Assembly: GCF_954871325.1 (NCBI RefSeq)
Contig: NC_088775.1
Span: forward strand, 46,601,561 to 46,665,560
DNA: 64,000 nt
Direction: 5' to 3'
DNA from: Gordionus sp. m RMFG-2023
Taxonomy: Eukaryota; Nematomorpha; Gordioida; Chordodea; Parachordodidae
Below the pieces are notes generated by a model that worked only from the letters and a program-made list of their open reading frames with translations, was not told the DNA's origin and searched no databases. Below are positions 10,737 through 23,030 of this stretch, piece after piece. Numbering within the stretch: the stretch's first letter is position 1; each line of letters begins with the position of its first letter. The position numbers were made by a program, and so were the translations under genes.

Positions 10737-13700
10737 ATGACTTTGCGATTTAAAAATTTAAGCATTAAAGACTTTATGAAAAAAACTAAAGATAAAAGTA
10801 GCAATAATCTTGAGGACCAAAGAAGAGGATTCAATAATAAAGATGGTGATGAACATAGTATATTTTATACAGTTTTTAAAATTCAAACTTTGATTTAGTT
10901 GAAAGACGATTAATTGTAGTTTTAAAAGATATAAATATTGAAAACAAAAATGTTAAAAGAAAGAAAATAGGTAAATAAATTTATATATAAGTCTGTGTCC
11001 AAAATGTTTTGAAAAAATCCTTAAAATTTTCACAAATTAATAACAAAACACTTTGGACATTTAAGTTTTAAAAAATAAAAATTTATTAGTTAATTATCTA
11101 TTAAGTCATTTTTCACCAGAGTATTAAACAATATTGATTTCTTTAGTTTTCAAGTTAAGCAAAAATTGCTTTACAATATATTTTCACCTTTCAGGAGCAG
11201 GACACTAGAAATGGAAAAATTTTTTTAAATTTTTCTATTATAATCACATAAGGTGATGTCAAAATATTAGCTAAATAAAACATAGTAAATATTTTCTATA
11301 TAAATAGCCAATATCTTAAAAAATCATACACTATTAATCTTTTTACATTAATAAAGATAATATTGGCTAAATTGTTTACTCAATCATTCTTTCATAATTT
11401 GATAATTATATATTTATTTGTTTATCCTAACTTAATAATAAACTATATTTTAATAAAAATGCTAAATAAATTTAGAATAGTTTGCTTATTTATATATATT
11501 TTTGAATAATGGACACTATAATATGGAATATTACTTTTTATATATCATATTTACAAAAATAAATACACTGAAAAGAAATACATTTTAAAATTAATCTTAT
11601 CTAGATTTATTAAATAATGAAGAAAGTATTGTGAATGACATGATTGTAAATAATGTAGGTATAGAAGGAAAGAAAATGGGTAAATCAATTTATATATAAA
11701 ATATTTTATTATAAATTAATTGAAGCAATATGTGTGGCTCAATCTGAAGATATATGTGAGATCCAATGTATAGATATCTCTGAAGGTATTAATTTTTTAA
11801 ATATAATTAAATATAAAATTTTAGGCATGGATTCTGAAGAGGATACTACAACAAGCCAGATTCTTGATAGCAGTAAATATAAAGGTATATTGGATAAAGA
11901 AGTTTTATTACAGCAAATTACATTTGATGAAATACATTTTAAAATTAACCTTATTTAGATTTATTAAATAATGAAGAAAGTATTGTGAATGACATGATTA
12001 TAAATAATGTAGATACAGAAGGAAAGAAAATAAGTAAGTTAGTTTGTTTATAAGATATTTTATATTTATTTATAAAATAATAGAAGCTATACGTTTGGCC
12101 CAATCTAAAAATAACAACTATTCAAGTATTTTTTTCATTTTAACAATATTTTTCTTCAAATATATAATATTTGTCATAATTTTCATAAAAGCAATAATAT
12201 TTTAATTTTTATATTAATATTTGTCACTTTTTTAGAAGAGTTTATACAAGTATTATTTTTATTTTAACAATGTTTTTCTTCAAATATATAATATTTGTCA
12301 TAATTTTCTAAAGCCAATAATATTTTAATTCATTTATTAATTTTTATCACCTTTTTCCGAAGAATTAGATATGGGTACTAAAACAACTGGTCCTATGCAA
12401 CCTATATTAGGTGCCTATCCATATATTGGAATGGGTAAAGATAAACTATGCTTTCAAACTCAGTGGTACAAATCCTTTCCCTGGATTGAATATAGCATAA
12501 CCAGAAACTCTATTTTTTGTTTTCCTTGTCGTAATTTTCCCACTCAACCTCAAAAAGGATACCTTTTTAATCAAGGTTATCAAAAATTTCGTAAGGTTAA
12601 AGAATACTTAACAACTCACGGAGCAACAAATGGTCATGCAACGAATGTAATTCTCTGGAACCATTATAAACAATCTTTGATAGAAGACACCATTAAAGAA
12701 AAATTTATAGCTCTAACTAAATCAACAATACTTGAAAGAAGAGAATATTTGAAACGATTATTCAAAATTATAATACTATGTGGTAAGTTGGAACTTCCCC
12801 TTAGAGGTCATTATGAAAGTAAGACAAGCAATAATCAAGGAAATTATTGTAAAATATTGAACTGTTTGAAAGAGTATGATCCATTTTTAATAGCATATAA
12901 ACCACCAGGCAATGCTCATTATTGCTCACCTCAATCACAAAATCAAATGCTATCTGCAGCTGGAAACTTAATCGTAAAGTACATAGCATCAGAAATAAGG
13001 GAGGCAGGCTATTTTGCTGTCATGGCTGATGACACTCGTGATGTTAGCTCATATGAGCAATTTAGTATATGTGTTAGATATGTTGATAAAACAAAAACAC
13101 CAAAGGAATCTTTTATATCTTTTCAAAAAGTTGAAGACTTAGATGCAGAGTCATTAACGAAGACATTAATAACAACCTTAAACAACAATTCCATAAATGC
13201 AATTTGCGTTGCTCAAGCATATGATGGTGCAAGTGTTATGAAAGAGAATCTTTCAGAAGTCCAGGAAAGATATCGGAAAAATCACAAAATGGCTATATAT
13301 GTGCACTGCTATGCGCATAAACTCAACCTTGTACTGATCTCTGCCTGCAAATCAGTACCTCAATCTAGAAAGTTTTTATGTATTAGAAGGTATTCATGCT
13401 TTTTTCTCAATATCTGTTATCCATCACAATAAATTTCTTGATTTGCAATTAAGATTAGGGTTAAAATCCAAAAATATTGATGCCTTGAGTTCTACACGTT
13501 GGGGATCCCATATTAGAACTATAGAGGCAGTAAAAATGACTTTCCCTGCAATTATTTCTTATTTAAAAAATATAGACCATGGTGATGTGGTGAAAGCAAA
13601 GGGAATTTTATATATTCTTTTACAATATGATACAATTATGTGTATGTTTATATTCCAAAAATTATTATCTATGTGTTCCAATATTTCTATTTTTTTGCAA

Positions 13701-14457
13701 AAATCAGATTCGGACATATCAACAGCATTGGCTCTTATTGAGTCTCTTATCAGTTCTTGTCAAATTTAAGAAATAATTCGTATTTTTCTTCATTATTTAC
13801 CGAAGTAAATAAATTTTGCAATTGATATAATATAAAAATAACAAATAAAAGAGCAAATATACCTTCTACCATTTTGAATAATTATATTCAAATAGATGAT
13901 ATTGTTTCTTCTAATCTCAAACAAAAACTTTTTATAAGTGTCATGTCTTTTATCCAATTTTGGATATTATGATAAATGAATTAAAAAAGAGATTTTGCCA
14001 AGAAAACACAGATATTTTAATAGCTATAAATGCTTTACATCCCTCCTCCCCCCTTTTTTAAATAATGATATCATTAAACCATTTATCTTACATTCCTGAT
14101 CCAATGGAAGAATACATAATATTAAAGGCTTATATTTTAACCTATAATAAAAAACACGAATCTACGTGTAAATCAATAATAGATTTGATAAAAATCTTAC
14201 CCATAGATATATTCCCTCGTATATTTAATTGCCTTAAAATTGCGTTAACTATACCTTTTAATTCCTGCTCATGTGAAAGATCGTTTTCAGCATTAAAACG
14301 GGTGAAAACATATCTTCGATCGACAATGGGTCAGGAACGATTAAATTCGTTGGCTCTATTGAGCATAGAAAAAAATATTATTAATACCATTCCTATAGAT
14401 CACATTATAGATGAATATGCAATAATGACTAGCCGGCGTAGAGAACTTATTTTATAA
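10737..14457 (+). pseudogene. hAT transposase, ZMYM1-like (interrupted)
   Basis: DNA-cutting transposase of the element at 10266-15904. A likely start is the ATG at 10737 (LSIKDFMKKT), a conserved opening for this family. After small repeated exon-like blocks, the main frame 12371-13432 holds a TTF-type zinc-finger region (WYKSFPWIEY, then CFPCRNF) and a DUF4371/RNase H-like region (FAVMADDTRD, QAYDGASVM, YVHCYAHKLNLVL). It shifts frame near 13430 and continues at 13443-13769 (STRWGS), then after another break ends at 14065-14457 with the hAT dimerisation domain (SCSCERSFSALKRVKTYLR). At least two breaks separate the three large frames, so it is probably inactive. The family identity is firm; the 5' exon structure is inferred. 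Confidence 0.8.
11581..12090 (+). repeat. Tandem exon-like duplication inside the hAT
   Basis: A block beginning CATTTTAAAATTAA at 11581 recurs 354 bp later at 11935. Both copies encode LLNNEESIVNDMI and end near GAAAGAAAAT followed by a possible donor (GGTAAAT, AGTAAGT). A diverged third copy of the tail lies at about 10915-10990. Upstream of the main transposase frame, this looks like duplication of a 5' exon with its intron. Confidence 0.6.
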
Positions 14458-15532
14458 ATAATTTAACCTTATAATTTTTGAAACGCAATTTTAGGCGTTA
14501 GTATCTGCGGATAAATATATCGTTTAATATTTATTTTATAAATTTTTTTTTCATATCCAAAATTAGCTAAAAGACATGGTGCTTATAAAAAAAATTCTTT
14601 TGAGATAGGAAAAAATCAGAAAAAAACAGTAAATGCTTTCTTTTGATATGACCAAAGTTTCTGAAAAATTTAATTAAAAATATTTGAATACATTGACAAT
14701 ACAATAATATATAAGATCTTAATTGCTTTCATCATATCACTATGGTACTTATTTTCTAACTCCCAAATTATTTATTTCTAATTTGGCACACTTAAATTGT
14801 AAATAACTTAAGGCTTCAATATATTTGCATAATTTCTTACAAACATAATTTCTTCCAAGATTTTAGGTGTTTTTGCTTTATCAATAATCTAACATACTAG
14901 ATTTTGATATGAGTTAACATCGTGTATGTCATGGCTATGACTGCAAATTAACCAGTATTATTTGTGTGGCTATGTAATTTAAGATTATTACTACAGCTGC
15001 TGAGAGCATATGATTGCATAATTAAGATGAGCAACAATGATAAACTGTCCAGTAATTTATATAGGATTAAAAATGGATGATAATCTTTTAGAAATTTAAT
15101 ATCTCACAATAATTTTCTCGATTACTTATCTAGCTTCCATCATGTCATCTAAGAGGAAGCTCTAACCACCATATAGTTTTATGATTTGGATTGGTCGTTT
15201 ATATTCTCTTCTTCAAGAATTGTTGATTTGGTTAGGCCTATAAATTTTTCCTTATTAGTTCATTCTATAAAACTTTGTCTAAAATGGTAAGAGAGAGTTA
15301 TATTAGTTTCATGACCTTTTGTTAATGTTAGTTGCTTAGAATTATATTGCCTTATGGGGTTTTTAAAAACATTAACAATTGAGGCATATGTATGAATTAA
15401 TTAATCGGTTTTATCACTTGTAATTTTTTAGACGCGAAATTTTTTATATCAGCAATTTAAAATACTTTATACTGTAGTAAATCGATTTTGTATTGAAAAA
15501 TTTGTAGATATGTATTGTTTTAATTATTTATA

Positions 15533-15680
15533 TTCTAGTTTTAATTATTTATATTCTATTTATATTCTAGTCTTAATGATATTTATATTCTAGTCTTAAT
15601 GATATTTATATTCTAGTCTTAATGATATTTATATTCTAGTCTTAATGATCAATATTCTAGTCTTAATTATTTATATTCTA
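15533..15680. repeat. Minisatellite, about 23-bp unit
   Basis: About six tandem copies of TATTCTAGTCTTAATGATAT-like units near the 3' end of the hAT element. Near-identical copies. Confidence 0.75.
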
Positions 15681-16288
15681 GTTTATTTTGTACGTATAAT
15701 ATAATAAAAAACAAAATATGAAAATAAGAATAATCCTTCAAGAGTTTAGTAATTTTTAAAAATATATTTATATATAACCCGACCGAAGGCCGGACAAAAG
15801 CGGGCCGAAGGCCCGCAAATTAGGGGTACGGGGGCGAAGCCCCCCCCCCCATAAAAATTTTTTAGTTGAGCCCCCTGAGATTGTAAAGGCTAGCGACGCC
15901 CCTGCTATATATTGCAAACAATCATAGACATTATTTTCCAAATAAAACTTTCTGCTATCCTTTCAAATGTAATTTAAAAGGTTTCGACATTTTCAGCAAG
16001 CTCATAATGCTATAATAATGAATTCATTGTAAATGATGGAGGTTTTAATTGAATTTATTATCTAAAAAATAACTCCTTTATATTCACAAAATGTCGATAG
16101 TTGGTAGTTGAGATAAAATAATTTAAGTTATTCTTTTTAAATTTTCTAAAAGAGTATCATTATAAATAAAAATGTGAAATTAAAAATAGGGAAACATCGC
16201 AGCTGAAGCTGGCGGGATTTTTTAGGGGGGTAGGCATAGGTTTTTAAAGTGAGTTTGCATCCAGTAAAAATCCTGTAATGTAGACGCT

Positions 16289-16522
16289 TATTAACCTATA
16301 AGTTTAAAAAAAAATCTAGCTTTTTACAAACGAAGATGAAGAATTTTATTATATATATATATTATTAGAAAATTTAGATAGAAATTTTTAGATATAATTA
16401 TTGGTTTATGAAATTGTATTTTTGATTTCATAGTGTTTCAATAATATAGTCTTTTAGATATTGTGATGGAAATAGTTAATAAATAATAATATATAATGTT
16501 TATGAATTTTTTTTTATACAAA
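16289..16522. other. AT-rich spacer
   Basis: Sequence between the outer TIR element and the first Helitron. No gene or further element seen. Confidence 0.4.
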
Positions 16523-17399
16523 CTAGTAGAAAGCGAGTCAAAAATGACGGGGAATGAGATTTTTATTCATTTTTTTACGATAGATGTCATGCCAGGTTCA
16601 AGCTCGCAATATTAGGAAGCATCCAAGATCTTATAATTTTAAAAAAGTTTATCAAGCCCAGCTCAACCCTTAATAATTTGTAAAAGATATTCCCAAGTCA
16701 GGTGCAAGCTAATATTAATTTTAAGGTTCCAAGCCAAGTCCTATCCATTATAATTTTAAATATTTTTTCCCGCCTCGGAGATAGTTAAATTTTTAATATC
16801 ATCACATGAACGGGAAATATCAGTAATATGGAAAAAAACATGTAAATTCCGTATTAAGGGAAACTGGGAAGGCCTGGGCAACCACTTATTAGAGAATCAT
16901 GACAAATAAAATAAAATAAAAATAACCGACTCTTATACTTTTTTGTAATATGATCAATTAAAATTATATCTAAAAAATATGTTTATTATATAGGGTTATT
17001 GTTTTTTTTCAGATAAATTTAATGTATGTCTTGCATTTCTGAAATTATTTGTCAAAGAATTCGATAAGGAATATATATTTTTTTATGTTAAGTAAAAAAA
17101 AAAATGCTGTCTATTTAAATTACAAAAATTCCATTTAACACTAATGAAACTTATATGCAAATTATTTATATATTTTTTAAGATATTTTTTTTTATTGACA
17201 TATAAATTTAGGATAAATTTTTTAAAAAATAATGAGGATTATTTATTATGTATTTGATAAAATTAAGAGCAAATCCTTGTTGACATTTTAATTTTTGTTG
17301 AAAAAGCGATAAAATAAATCTGGGCGGTCGTCTGGAGAGGAAATAATTAATGTATAATTTTATATCATTTAGGGTTGTAGATGAAAGTGATGACGGATT

Positions 17400-17715
17400 A
17401 ACAAAGCAGTGTACAAAACACATTACGTCCTGATAAAGATGATAAGCCTATGCCTTGGGATACTGGTAAAAGAAGAACGCAAAACAATATTTCTGTCAAT
17501 GTCAGCATTGGTATCCCCCTCTAAAATAGAATCATGAACGACAATGTTAACTCAACCATAAAACGGTCGTAAGTATTGTTATAAAGGCCACGACAGAACT
17601 ACTGCATATATTTTCATTAATAAAGTTGATGAAATTGGCCGTACTACACATTTAAGTTTGAACATTCCTCTAAATATTCATGAAAGTTTCTCAGAGAATC
17701 GGATAAAGTAATATT
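17400..17715 (+). pseudogene. Helitron Rep fragment
   Basis: The plus strand near 17570-17710 reads YKGHDRTTAYIFINKVDEI, which matches the conserved block downstream of the catalytic HUH region in Helitron Rep proteins. Text on both sides is broken by stops. It is a small, inactive piece, and it points opposite to the H1 ends, so it may come from another, nested Helitron. Confidence 0.6.
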
Positions 17716-17879
17716 TATATTAACTCCTAATGAAGTGAATGATAGTACAGAATTAAATGTTTATATTTGTTAAAAAATAGGCGGAGGCATAGGGATTGTG
17801 GTAATGATGATAGTATAATTTGGAGAACTGGGTGAAAATAAAATAAACATAGATATAAAACATAAGATAAAAAAAACAA

Positions 17880-18440
17880 AATAAACCTCCAGATGAGTTC
17901 ATTTCGAGCGTAGTTCTTTATTATTTTGTCTACCAGTAACTCTAGAATGGGTAAGGCGTTTGTTTAATCGTCATTATTTTCTTTGCTTATCTTTAATAAT
18001 AGATTCATCATGTTTTGTAGCAATGTGAGGGATTAGGGTTAGCCTAGACAAATAAAGAAATCGGGCAAAAATATAAATAAACTATTGTTGAAATTAAACA
18101 AACATTAAAATAATGTAAAACCGGTAGATGGGTCAAAATTAGATGCATATTTCTAGTAGTTGGAGGGCTATCATCAAAAAATTTTTTGGGGGACTTATCA
18201 AGCCTATTATGATATTCTAAAAGTTAAAAAATAACATGATGAATGTAATGTTATTAAGATTAAAGTTAATTAATTGTAAGGTAATTAAAAAATAAGATTA
18301 AAAAAGGGGGGAAAAAAGAAGGTATAAATTATTATATTATAAAAATAATAAAAATTACATTAAAGGAATTAATAAGGTTTGGCTATCATTAAAAAAATTT
18401 TTTACGGGACTTATCAAGCCTAATATGATATTCTAAAAGT
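17880..18440 (-). pseudogene. Decayed copy of the Helitron exon module
   Basis: On the minus strand, 18125-18215 can be read as LDKSPKKFFDDSPPTTRN and then HLILTHLP, a relative of exon type A in H2 (SDDVPTISRELNLILTPLQ). At 17990-18050, IPHIATKHDESIIKDKQ matches the terminal exon of the H2 gene (IPHIATKHDISIKDKQ). A further partial copy of the A-exon start lies at about 18385-18440. Frames and phases no longer agree, so this is a pseudogene. Confidence 0.6.
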
Positions 18441-18477
18441 TAGAAAATAACATGATGAATGTAATGTTATTAAGATT

Positions 18478-18605
18478 AAGGTTAATTAATTGTAAGGTAA
18501 TTAAAATATAAGATTAAAAAATAAGATTAAAAAATAAGATTAAAAAATAAGATTAAAAAATAAGATTAAAAAATAAGATTAAAAAATAAGATTAAAAAAG
18601 GGTGG
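18478..18605. repeat. Simple repeat, AAAAAATAAGATT unit
   Basis: About eight to nine tandem copies of a 13-bp AAATAAGATTAAA unit, inside H1. Confidence 0.85.
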
Positions 18606-19269
18606 AAAAAGAAGGTATAAATTATTATATTATAAAAATTAAATTAGAATATATATGGTTTTGAGAAATAGTGGCTAATAGATAATAAAGATAGAAAGAA
18701 AAGAATGAGATAATAAAATTTAGTGATAAATAAATTCATTAAGGGAGGGGAAAAAAATAAGAAAGAGTTATTTGTAAGGATTGGAGATTATAAATAGGTT
18801 AGGATAAGAATATTTGAATATACTTGGTTATCTTCTTAATTATTGGTTATGAAAGAAAAATATGAGTATAAAAAATTGTAATGTAAGTACTGACAAAAAT
18901 TGTGAGTATGTTCAAAATAAATATACAAGTTGAGTATCTTGTAGAGATTTCAATAATGTGTAATTGATAATATGAGATGAAAATTGATAAGGTAATCTAA
19001 AAAATAAAGAAAGGATTAAGTGAAATAAAAAGTTTCATTCATGTTTACAAAGTTGAGGGAATATTGTTTTTATCAATTCAAAGACGATTTTTCAAACAAT
19101 GCATGTTAGGTATGTGTACACCATCAATTCTCGAAATTCCATTCATCTGTTTGTATAAAATAAATAAATAAAATCAACAAATAAAAATAAATACGTACCG
19201 ATGACATGACGTAGAGATGACATGACGTCACGATGACGTAGTGAGGACATCGGAAAATTATAATATAGA

Positions 19270-19488
19270 TATGTTCCATTATGAAATACTAATGTATCTT
19301 GTATCTTTTTTAAAATTTTAGAAAAGATCTTGTATCTAAGATACAAATTCTTTAAAAAAACTGTATCTTAATCAACTTTTTATTCATAAAGATACAGATA
19401 CTTTAAAAAAAATTATATTAATAGTATTAAAATTTAAAATGATGTTATTTTTAAATTAAAAATTTAATTCGGACACCGATTATATAAA
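19270..19488. other. Spacer between the two Helitrons
   Basis: About 220 bp with short GATACAAGAT-like repeats. No gene. The A and T flanking each Helitron end fall at its borders. Confidence 0.4.
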
Positions 19489-19856
19489 TTAGTAGATAGC
19501 CTGTCAAAAATGACGGGGAATGAAAATTTTCTTCTTACTTTTATGCATATTACCTGTTTTTTGAAAATATCCAATTTTTATTCTTCTTACCCCCCTCATC
19601 CCTTCAGGCCAGGTTTAATCCATTAAAAATAAGTGCTATGGTTTGAGTAAAAATAAATTTAAAGCATTTACTTGATAATACCAATATTATTTGTTAAATA
19701 TTACTGATTACTTAAAATTAAAAAAAATTCCCAGGCTAAGTCCAAAGCCATATTAATTATGAAAAACTTCCAAGCCCAATGAAAGATCATAATAATTTTG
19801 GTAGTTAAGAACTGAAATAAAATATTTAAATAATCATAATGAATTTAAAAATACAA

Positions 19857-21867
19857 TCAAAATTCAGATTGCTTATCTTTAATAGAAATATCATGTTTTG
19901 TAGCAATGTGAGGGATCAAGTTTGGGTTAACCTAAAAAAATAAGAAAATTAGGCAAAAATATAAATAAACATTATTATTGAAATAAAACGAACATTAAAA
20001 TACTGTACTGAACCTGTAGAGGGTTCAATATATGCATATCTCTAGTAGTTAGGATACTATCATCAAAAAATAAAATTTGTCTTGGGGACTTATCAAGACT
20101 ATCATGTTTCTCTGAACATTTATTTTGTATTTGTTGATTATTAATGGTAGATATATCAATATTTAAACAATTATAAGGAGGAAATAAAGCAGGGTTTGTT
20201 ATCTAAGATAAAAACAAATAAAAAATTTTTAAAAAATAAATGCGTTAAACTTGCAGAGGAGTCAAGATTAGAATCAACTCCCTAGAAATAGTGGGAATAT
20301 CATCAGAAGCTAAAATGGATGTATTCTAAAAAATAAAATATAAGAACATTTATGCCTTTTTAGTATATATATATATACACTAACTTTATTATGTGTTGTT
20401 AGTATATTTTGCTGGGATTCACAATCCCTATAGCTATTCTTTTGTTGATTGACCTGCCATCTTTTTCTTTCATTAATGCGGATAAATCACCATCTGTACA
20501 ATCATTAAGTGAGGTTAAGATAGGGTTTGTTATCTAAAATAAAAACAAAAGAATAATTTAAAAAATATAAATGCATTGAACCTGAAGAGTAGTCAATATA
20601 AGGTTTAACTCCCTAGAAATAGTGGGAATATCATCAGAAGCTAAAATAGATGTATTCTAAAATATATAAAAAATGTAAAAACATTTATGCATTTTTATAT
20701 ATATATACATAAGGCTAACTTTATTTTGCGTTCTTAGTAGATTTTGTAGGGTCTCACGATCCCTAGAGCGTTTATTTTTTTGATTGTACTGCCATCTTTT
20801 TCTTTTATTAATGACGGATAAATCACCACCTGTACAATCATTAAATGAGGTTAAGACAGGGCATGTTATCTAAAATAAAAACAAAAGAATAATTTTAAAA
20901 AATAAATGCATTAAACCTGATGAGGAGTCAAAATACCACCTGTACAATCATTAAGTGAGGGTAAGACAGGGCTTGTTATCTAAAATAAAAACAAAGAATA
21001 ATATAAAAAATATAAATGCAATGAACCTGAAGAGGAGTCAATATTAGGTTCAACTCCCTAGAAATAGTGGAAACAATATCAGAAGCTAAAATAGATGTAT
21101 TCTATAATATAAAAGAGTATAAAAAAAATATATATATAAGGCTAACTTTATTTTGCGTTGTTAGTAGATTTTGTAGGGCCTGGCTATCCCTGGAGCGTTT
21201 CTTTTTTTGATTGACCTGCCATCTTTTTCTTTTATTAATGACGGATAAATCACCACCTATACAATCATTAACTGAGGTTAGGACATGGCTTGTTATCTAA
21301 AATAAAAACAAAAGAATAAATAAATAAAATAAATGCATTGAACCTGATGAGGAGTCAATATACCACCTGTACAATCATTAAGTGAGGTTAAGACAGGGTT
21401 TGTTATCTAAAATAATAACAAAGAATAATATAAAAAATATAAATGCAATACCTGAAGAGGAGTCAATATTAGGTTCAACTCCCTAGAAATAGTGGGAACA
21501 TCATCAGAAGCTAAAATAGATGTATTCTATAATATAAAAGAGTATAAAAAAACATTTATGCATTTTTAATATATATATATATAAGGCTAACTTTATTTTG
21601 CGTTGTTAGTAGATTTTGTAGGGCCTCACGATCCCTGGACCATTTCTTTTTTTGATTGACCTGCCATCTTTTTCTTTTATTAATGACGGATAAATCACCA
21701 CCTGTACAAACATTAAGTGAGGTTAGGACATGGCTTGTTATCTAAAATAAAAACAAAAGAATAATTAAAAAACATATTAATGTATTAAACCTGAAGAGGA
21801 GTCAATATCGATAACCTCTCTAGAAATAGTAGGAATATCATCCATCAGAAGCTAAAATAGATGTATT
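19857..21867 (-). CDS. Unknown protein built of duplicated phase-0 exons
   Basis: No family recognised. Minus-strand blocks, each with an AG before and a GT after: 21867-21791, 21741-21592, 21526-21452, 21406-21344, 21296-21147, 21101-21027, 20979-20917, 20869-20720, 20656-20582, 20533-20385, 20325-20251, 20202-20014 and a terminal exon 19931-19857 ending in TGA. Type A is 75 nt (SDDVPTISRELNLILTPLQ), type B 150 nt with a basic stretch (NKRKRWQVNQKKKRSRDR), A/B hybrids 63 nt, and a fused B+A exon 189 nt. Nearly all are multiples of three in phase 0, so exons can be gained, lost or skipped without shifting frame. Exceptions are the 77-nt A at 21791-21867 and the 149-nt B at 20385-20533. Introns are 45-82 nt, like the 44-nt receptor intron. 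The 5' start was not found; a B-like block at about 21905-22045 is too diverged. The basic stretch could be a nuclear signal. Expression is unproven. Confidence 0.6.
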
Positions 21868-22044
21868 CTAAAATGAAAAGTATAAGCATTTTTAGTATAT
21901 ATAGATGAATAACTTAATTTTGCATTTGGTAGATTGTATTGTGCTTCACGTCATATAACCCAGTATAATTTTTTTGCTTGAATATAAGTTGAATTAAGAA
22001 TTGAATGATTTTTATTTTTTGATAATAGCTTCGGCTGGAGTGTG

Positions 22045-22650
22045 TAGCCTGAGGTAGGGAAATAAGAGAAAATTAAATGGAAAGAAAATAGGGAAATTAA
22101 AAGGGAAAGGAAGGTAAAGAAAAAGAAAATTAAAAAGTGAAGATAGGAAAGGGAAATGACGAGAAAGGGGAAGATAATAAAAGAAATTAAAAGGGAAAAG
22201 AGAATTTTAGTATTTTTTAAATTTTGATTTTTCCCATATTATTTGAGACTTTTGTTAAAATAGTGAATGTTAGTGATATCTTTAATAGAGATACATATGT
22301 TGTCGGCATAGCATAATCAGTCTAAATTTATGTTACTGAAAACTATTCTTTGAGTTAAAATATATATCTTTATAAAAATATTAACATAAGTCTAACATTT
22401 AACATTAAAAAATCCCAATATAGGTTCAAGCCTACAATATCTGGAAAAAATATCCAAGCATCCAAGATCTTAATAATTTAAAAAGATCTTCTCAAGCCCA
22501 CCTCAATCCCTAATAATTTTGAAACCAAGCCCAGTGATATTAAATTTATAATTAATGTGATTTACCAATTAGTCTACGGGTAAAATATATTACTTTATAA
22601 AAATAATAACATATGACAAAATAACGTCTGCCCTAATATGTGAAGAGAAA
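22045..22650. other. 5' part of H2, purine-rich
   Basis: A GA-rich run (about 22075-22200, GGGAAA/AAGAAAA) followed by AT-rich sequence. A start exon for the array could lie here, but I cannot pick one out. Confidence 0.3.
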
Positions 22651-22651
22651 T

Positions 22652-23030
22652 TCAGTTTAATTTAACACAATTTAATAGACTTATTCAAATATTTAAAATT
22701 TTCAAAACAGGGAAATGTGGATAAGGCAAATTATATGAAGTAGTTGCTTGAAATTTTGTGATATTTAGTGATACTTAGTGAAAGTAAGTGTTAAAGAGTA
22801 ACCCAGTTTAATTGATCATAATGTTTTTGAACCACATATTCAGTTTAATTTAACACAATTTAATAGACTTATTCAAATATTTAAAATTTTCAAAACAGGG
22901 AAATGTGATTGAATAAGGCAATTTATATGAAGTAGTTGCTTGAAATTTTGTGATATTTAGTGATACTTAGTGAAAGTAAGTGTTAAAGAGTAACCCAGTT
23001 TACATTGGTCATAATGTTTTTGAACCACAT
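22652..23030. repeat. Direct repeat, about 190-bp unit x2
   Basis: Two adjacent copies sharing TTAATTTAACACAATTTAAT, TTTCAAAACAGGGAAATGTG and GTGATATTTAGTGATACTTA; a third, diverged copy continues to about 23300. Non-coding, near the 5' end of H2. Confidence 0.75.

Larger units (their letters stand above)
10266..15904 (+). mobile_element. hAT transposon (DUF4371/ZMYM1-like), complete ends
   Basis: Ends are CAGTGGCGTCACTAG and, inverted, CAGGGGCGTCGCTAG, flanked by the perfect 8-bp duplication ctatatat (10258-10265 and 15905-15912), which is diagnostic of hAT elements. At 5639 bp it is large enough for an autonomous copy, but the transposase is interrupted. G/C homopolymer tracts lie just inside both ends, and short palindromes (GACCGAAGGCC, GGGCCGAAGGCCC) lie near 15780-15815. 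Confidence 0.92.
10073..16288. mobile_element. Outer TIR element, 8-bp TSD, hosting a hAT
   Basis: Starts CAGCGTCTACATGA and ends with the complement GTAGACGCT, flanked on both sides by the perfect 8-bp repeat tattaacc (10065-10072 and 16289-16296). Without the hAT inside it (10266-15904) only about 570 bp remain, with no coding sequence, so it is a non-autonomous hAT-type element. The G-rich left and C-rich right subterminal tracts are inverted counterparts. Confidence 0.7.
16523..19269 (-). mobile_element. Helitron H1
   Basis: Read on the minus strand it starts TCTATATTATAATTTTCCG at 19269 and ends at 16523 with a GTCATTTTTGAC hairpin followed by CTAG. The left neighbour is A and the right neighbour is T, as expected for Helitron insertion between A and T. 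The same two ends bound the element at 19489-23774. It carries a decayed copy of the exon module found there (17880-18440), a fragment of Helitron Rep on the opposite strand and a simple repeat. With no intact Rep/helicase it is non-autonomous. Confidence 0.75.
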
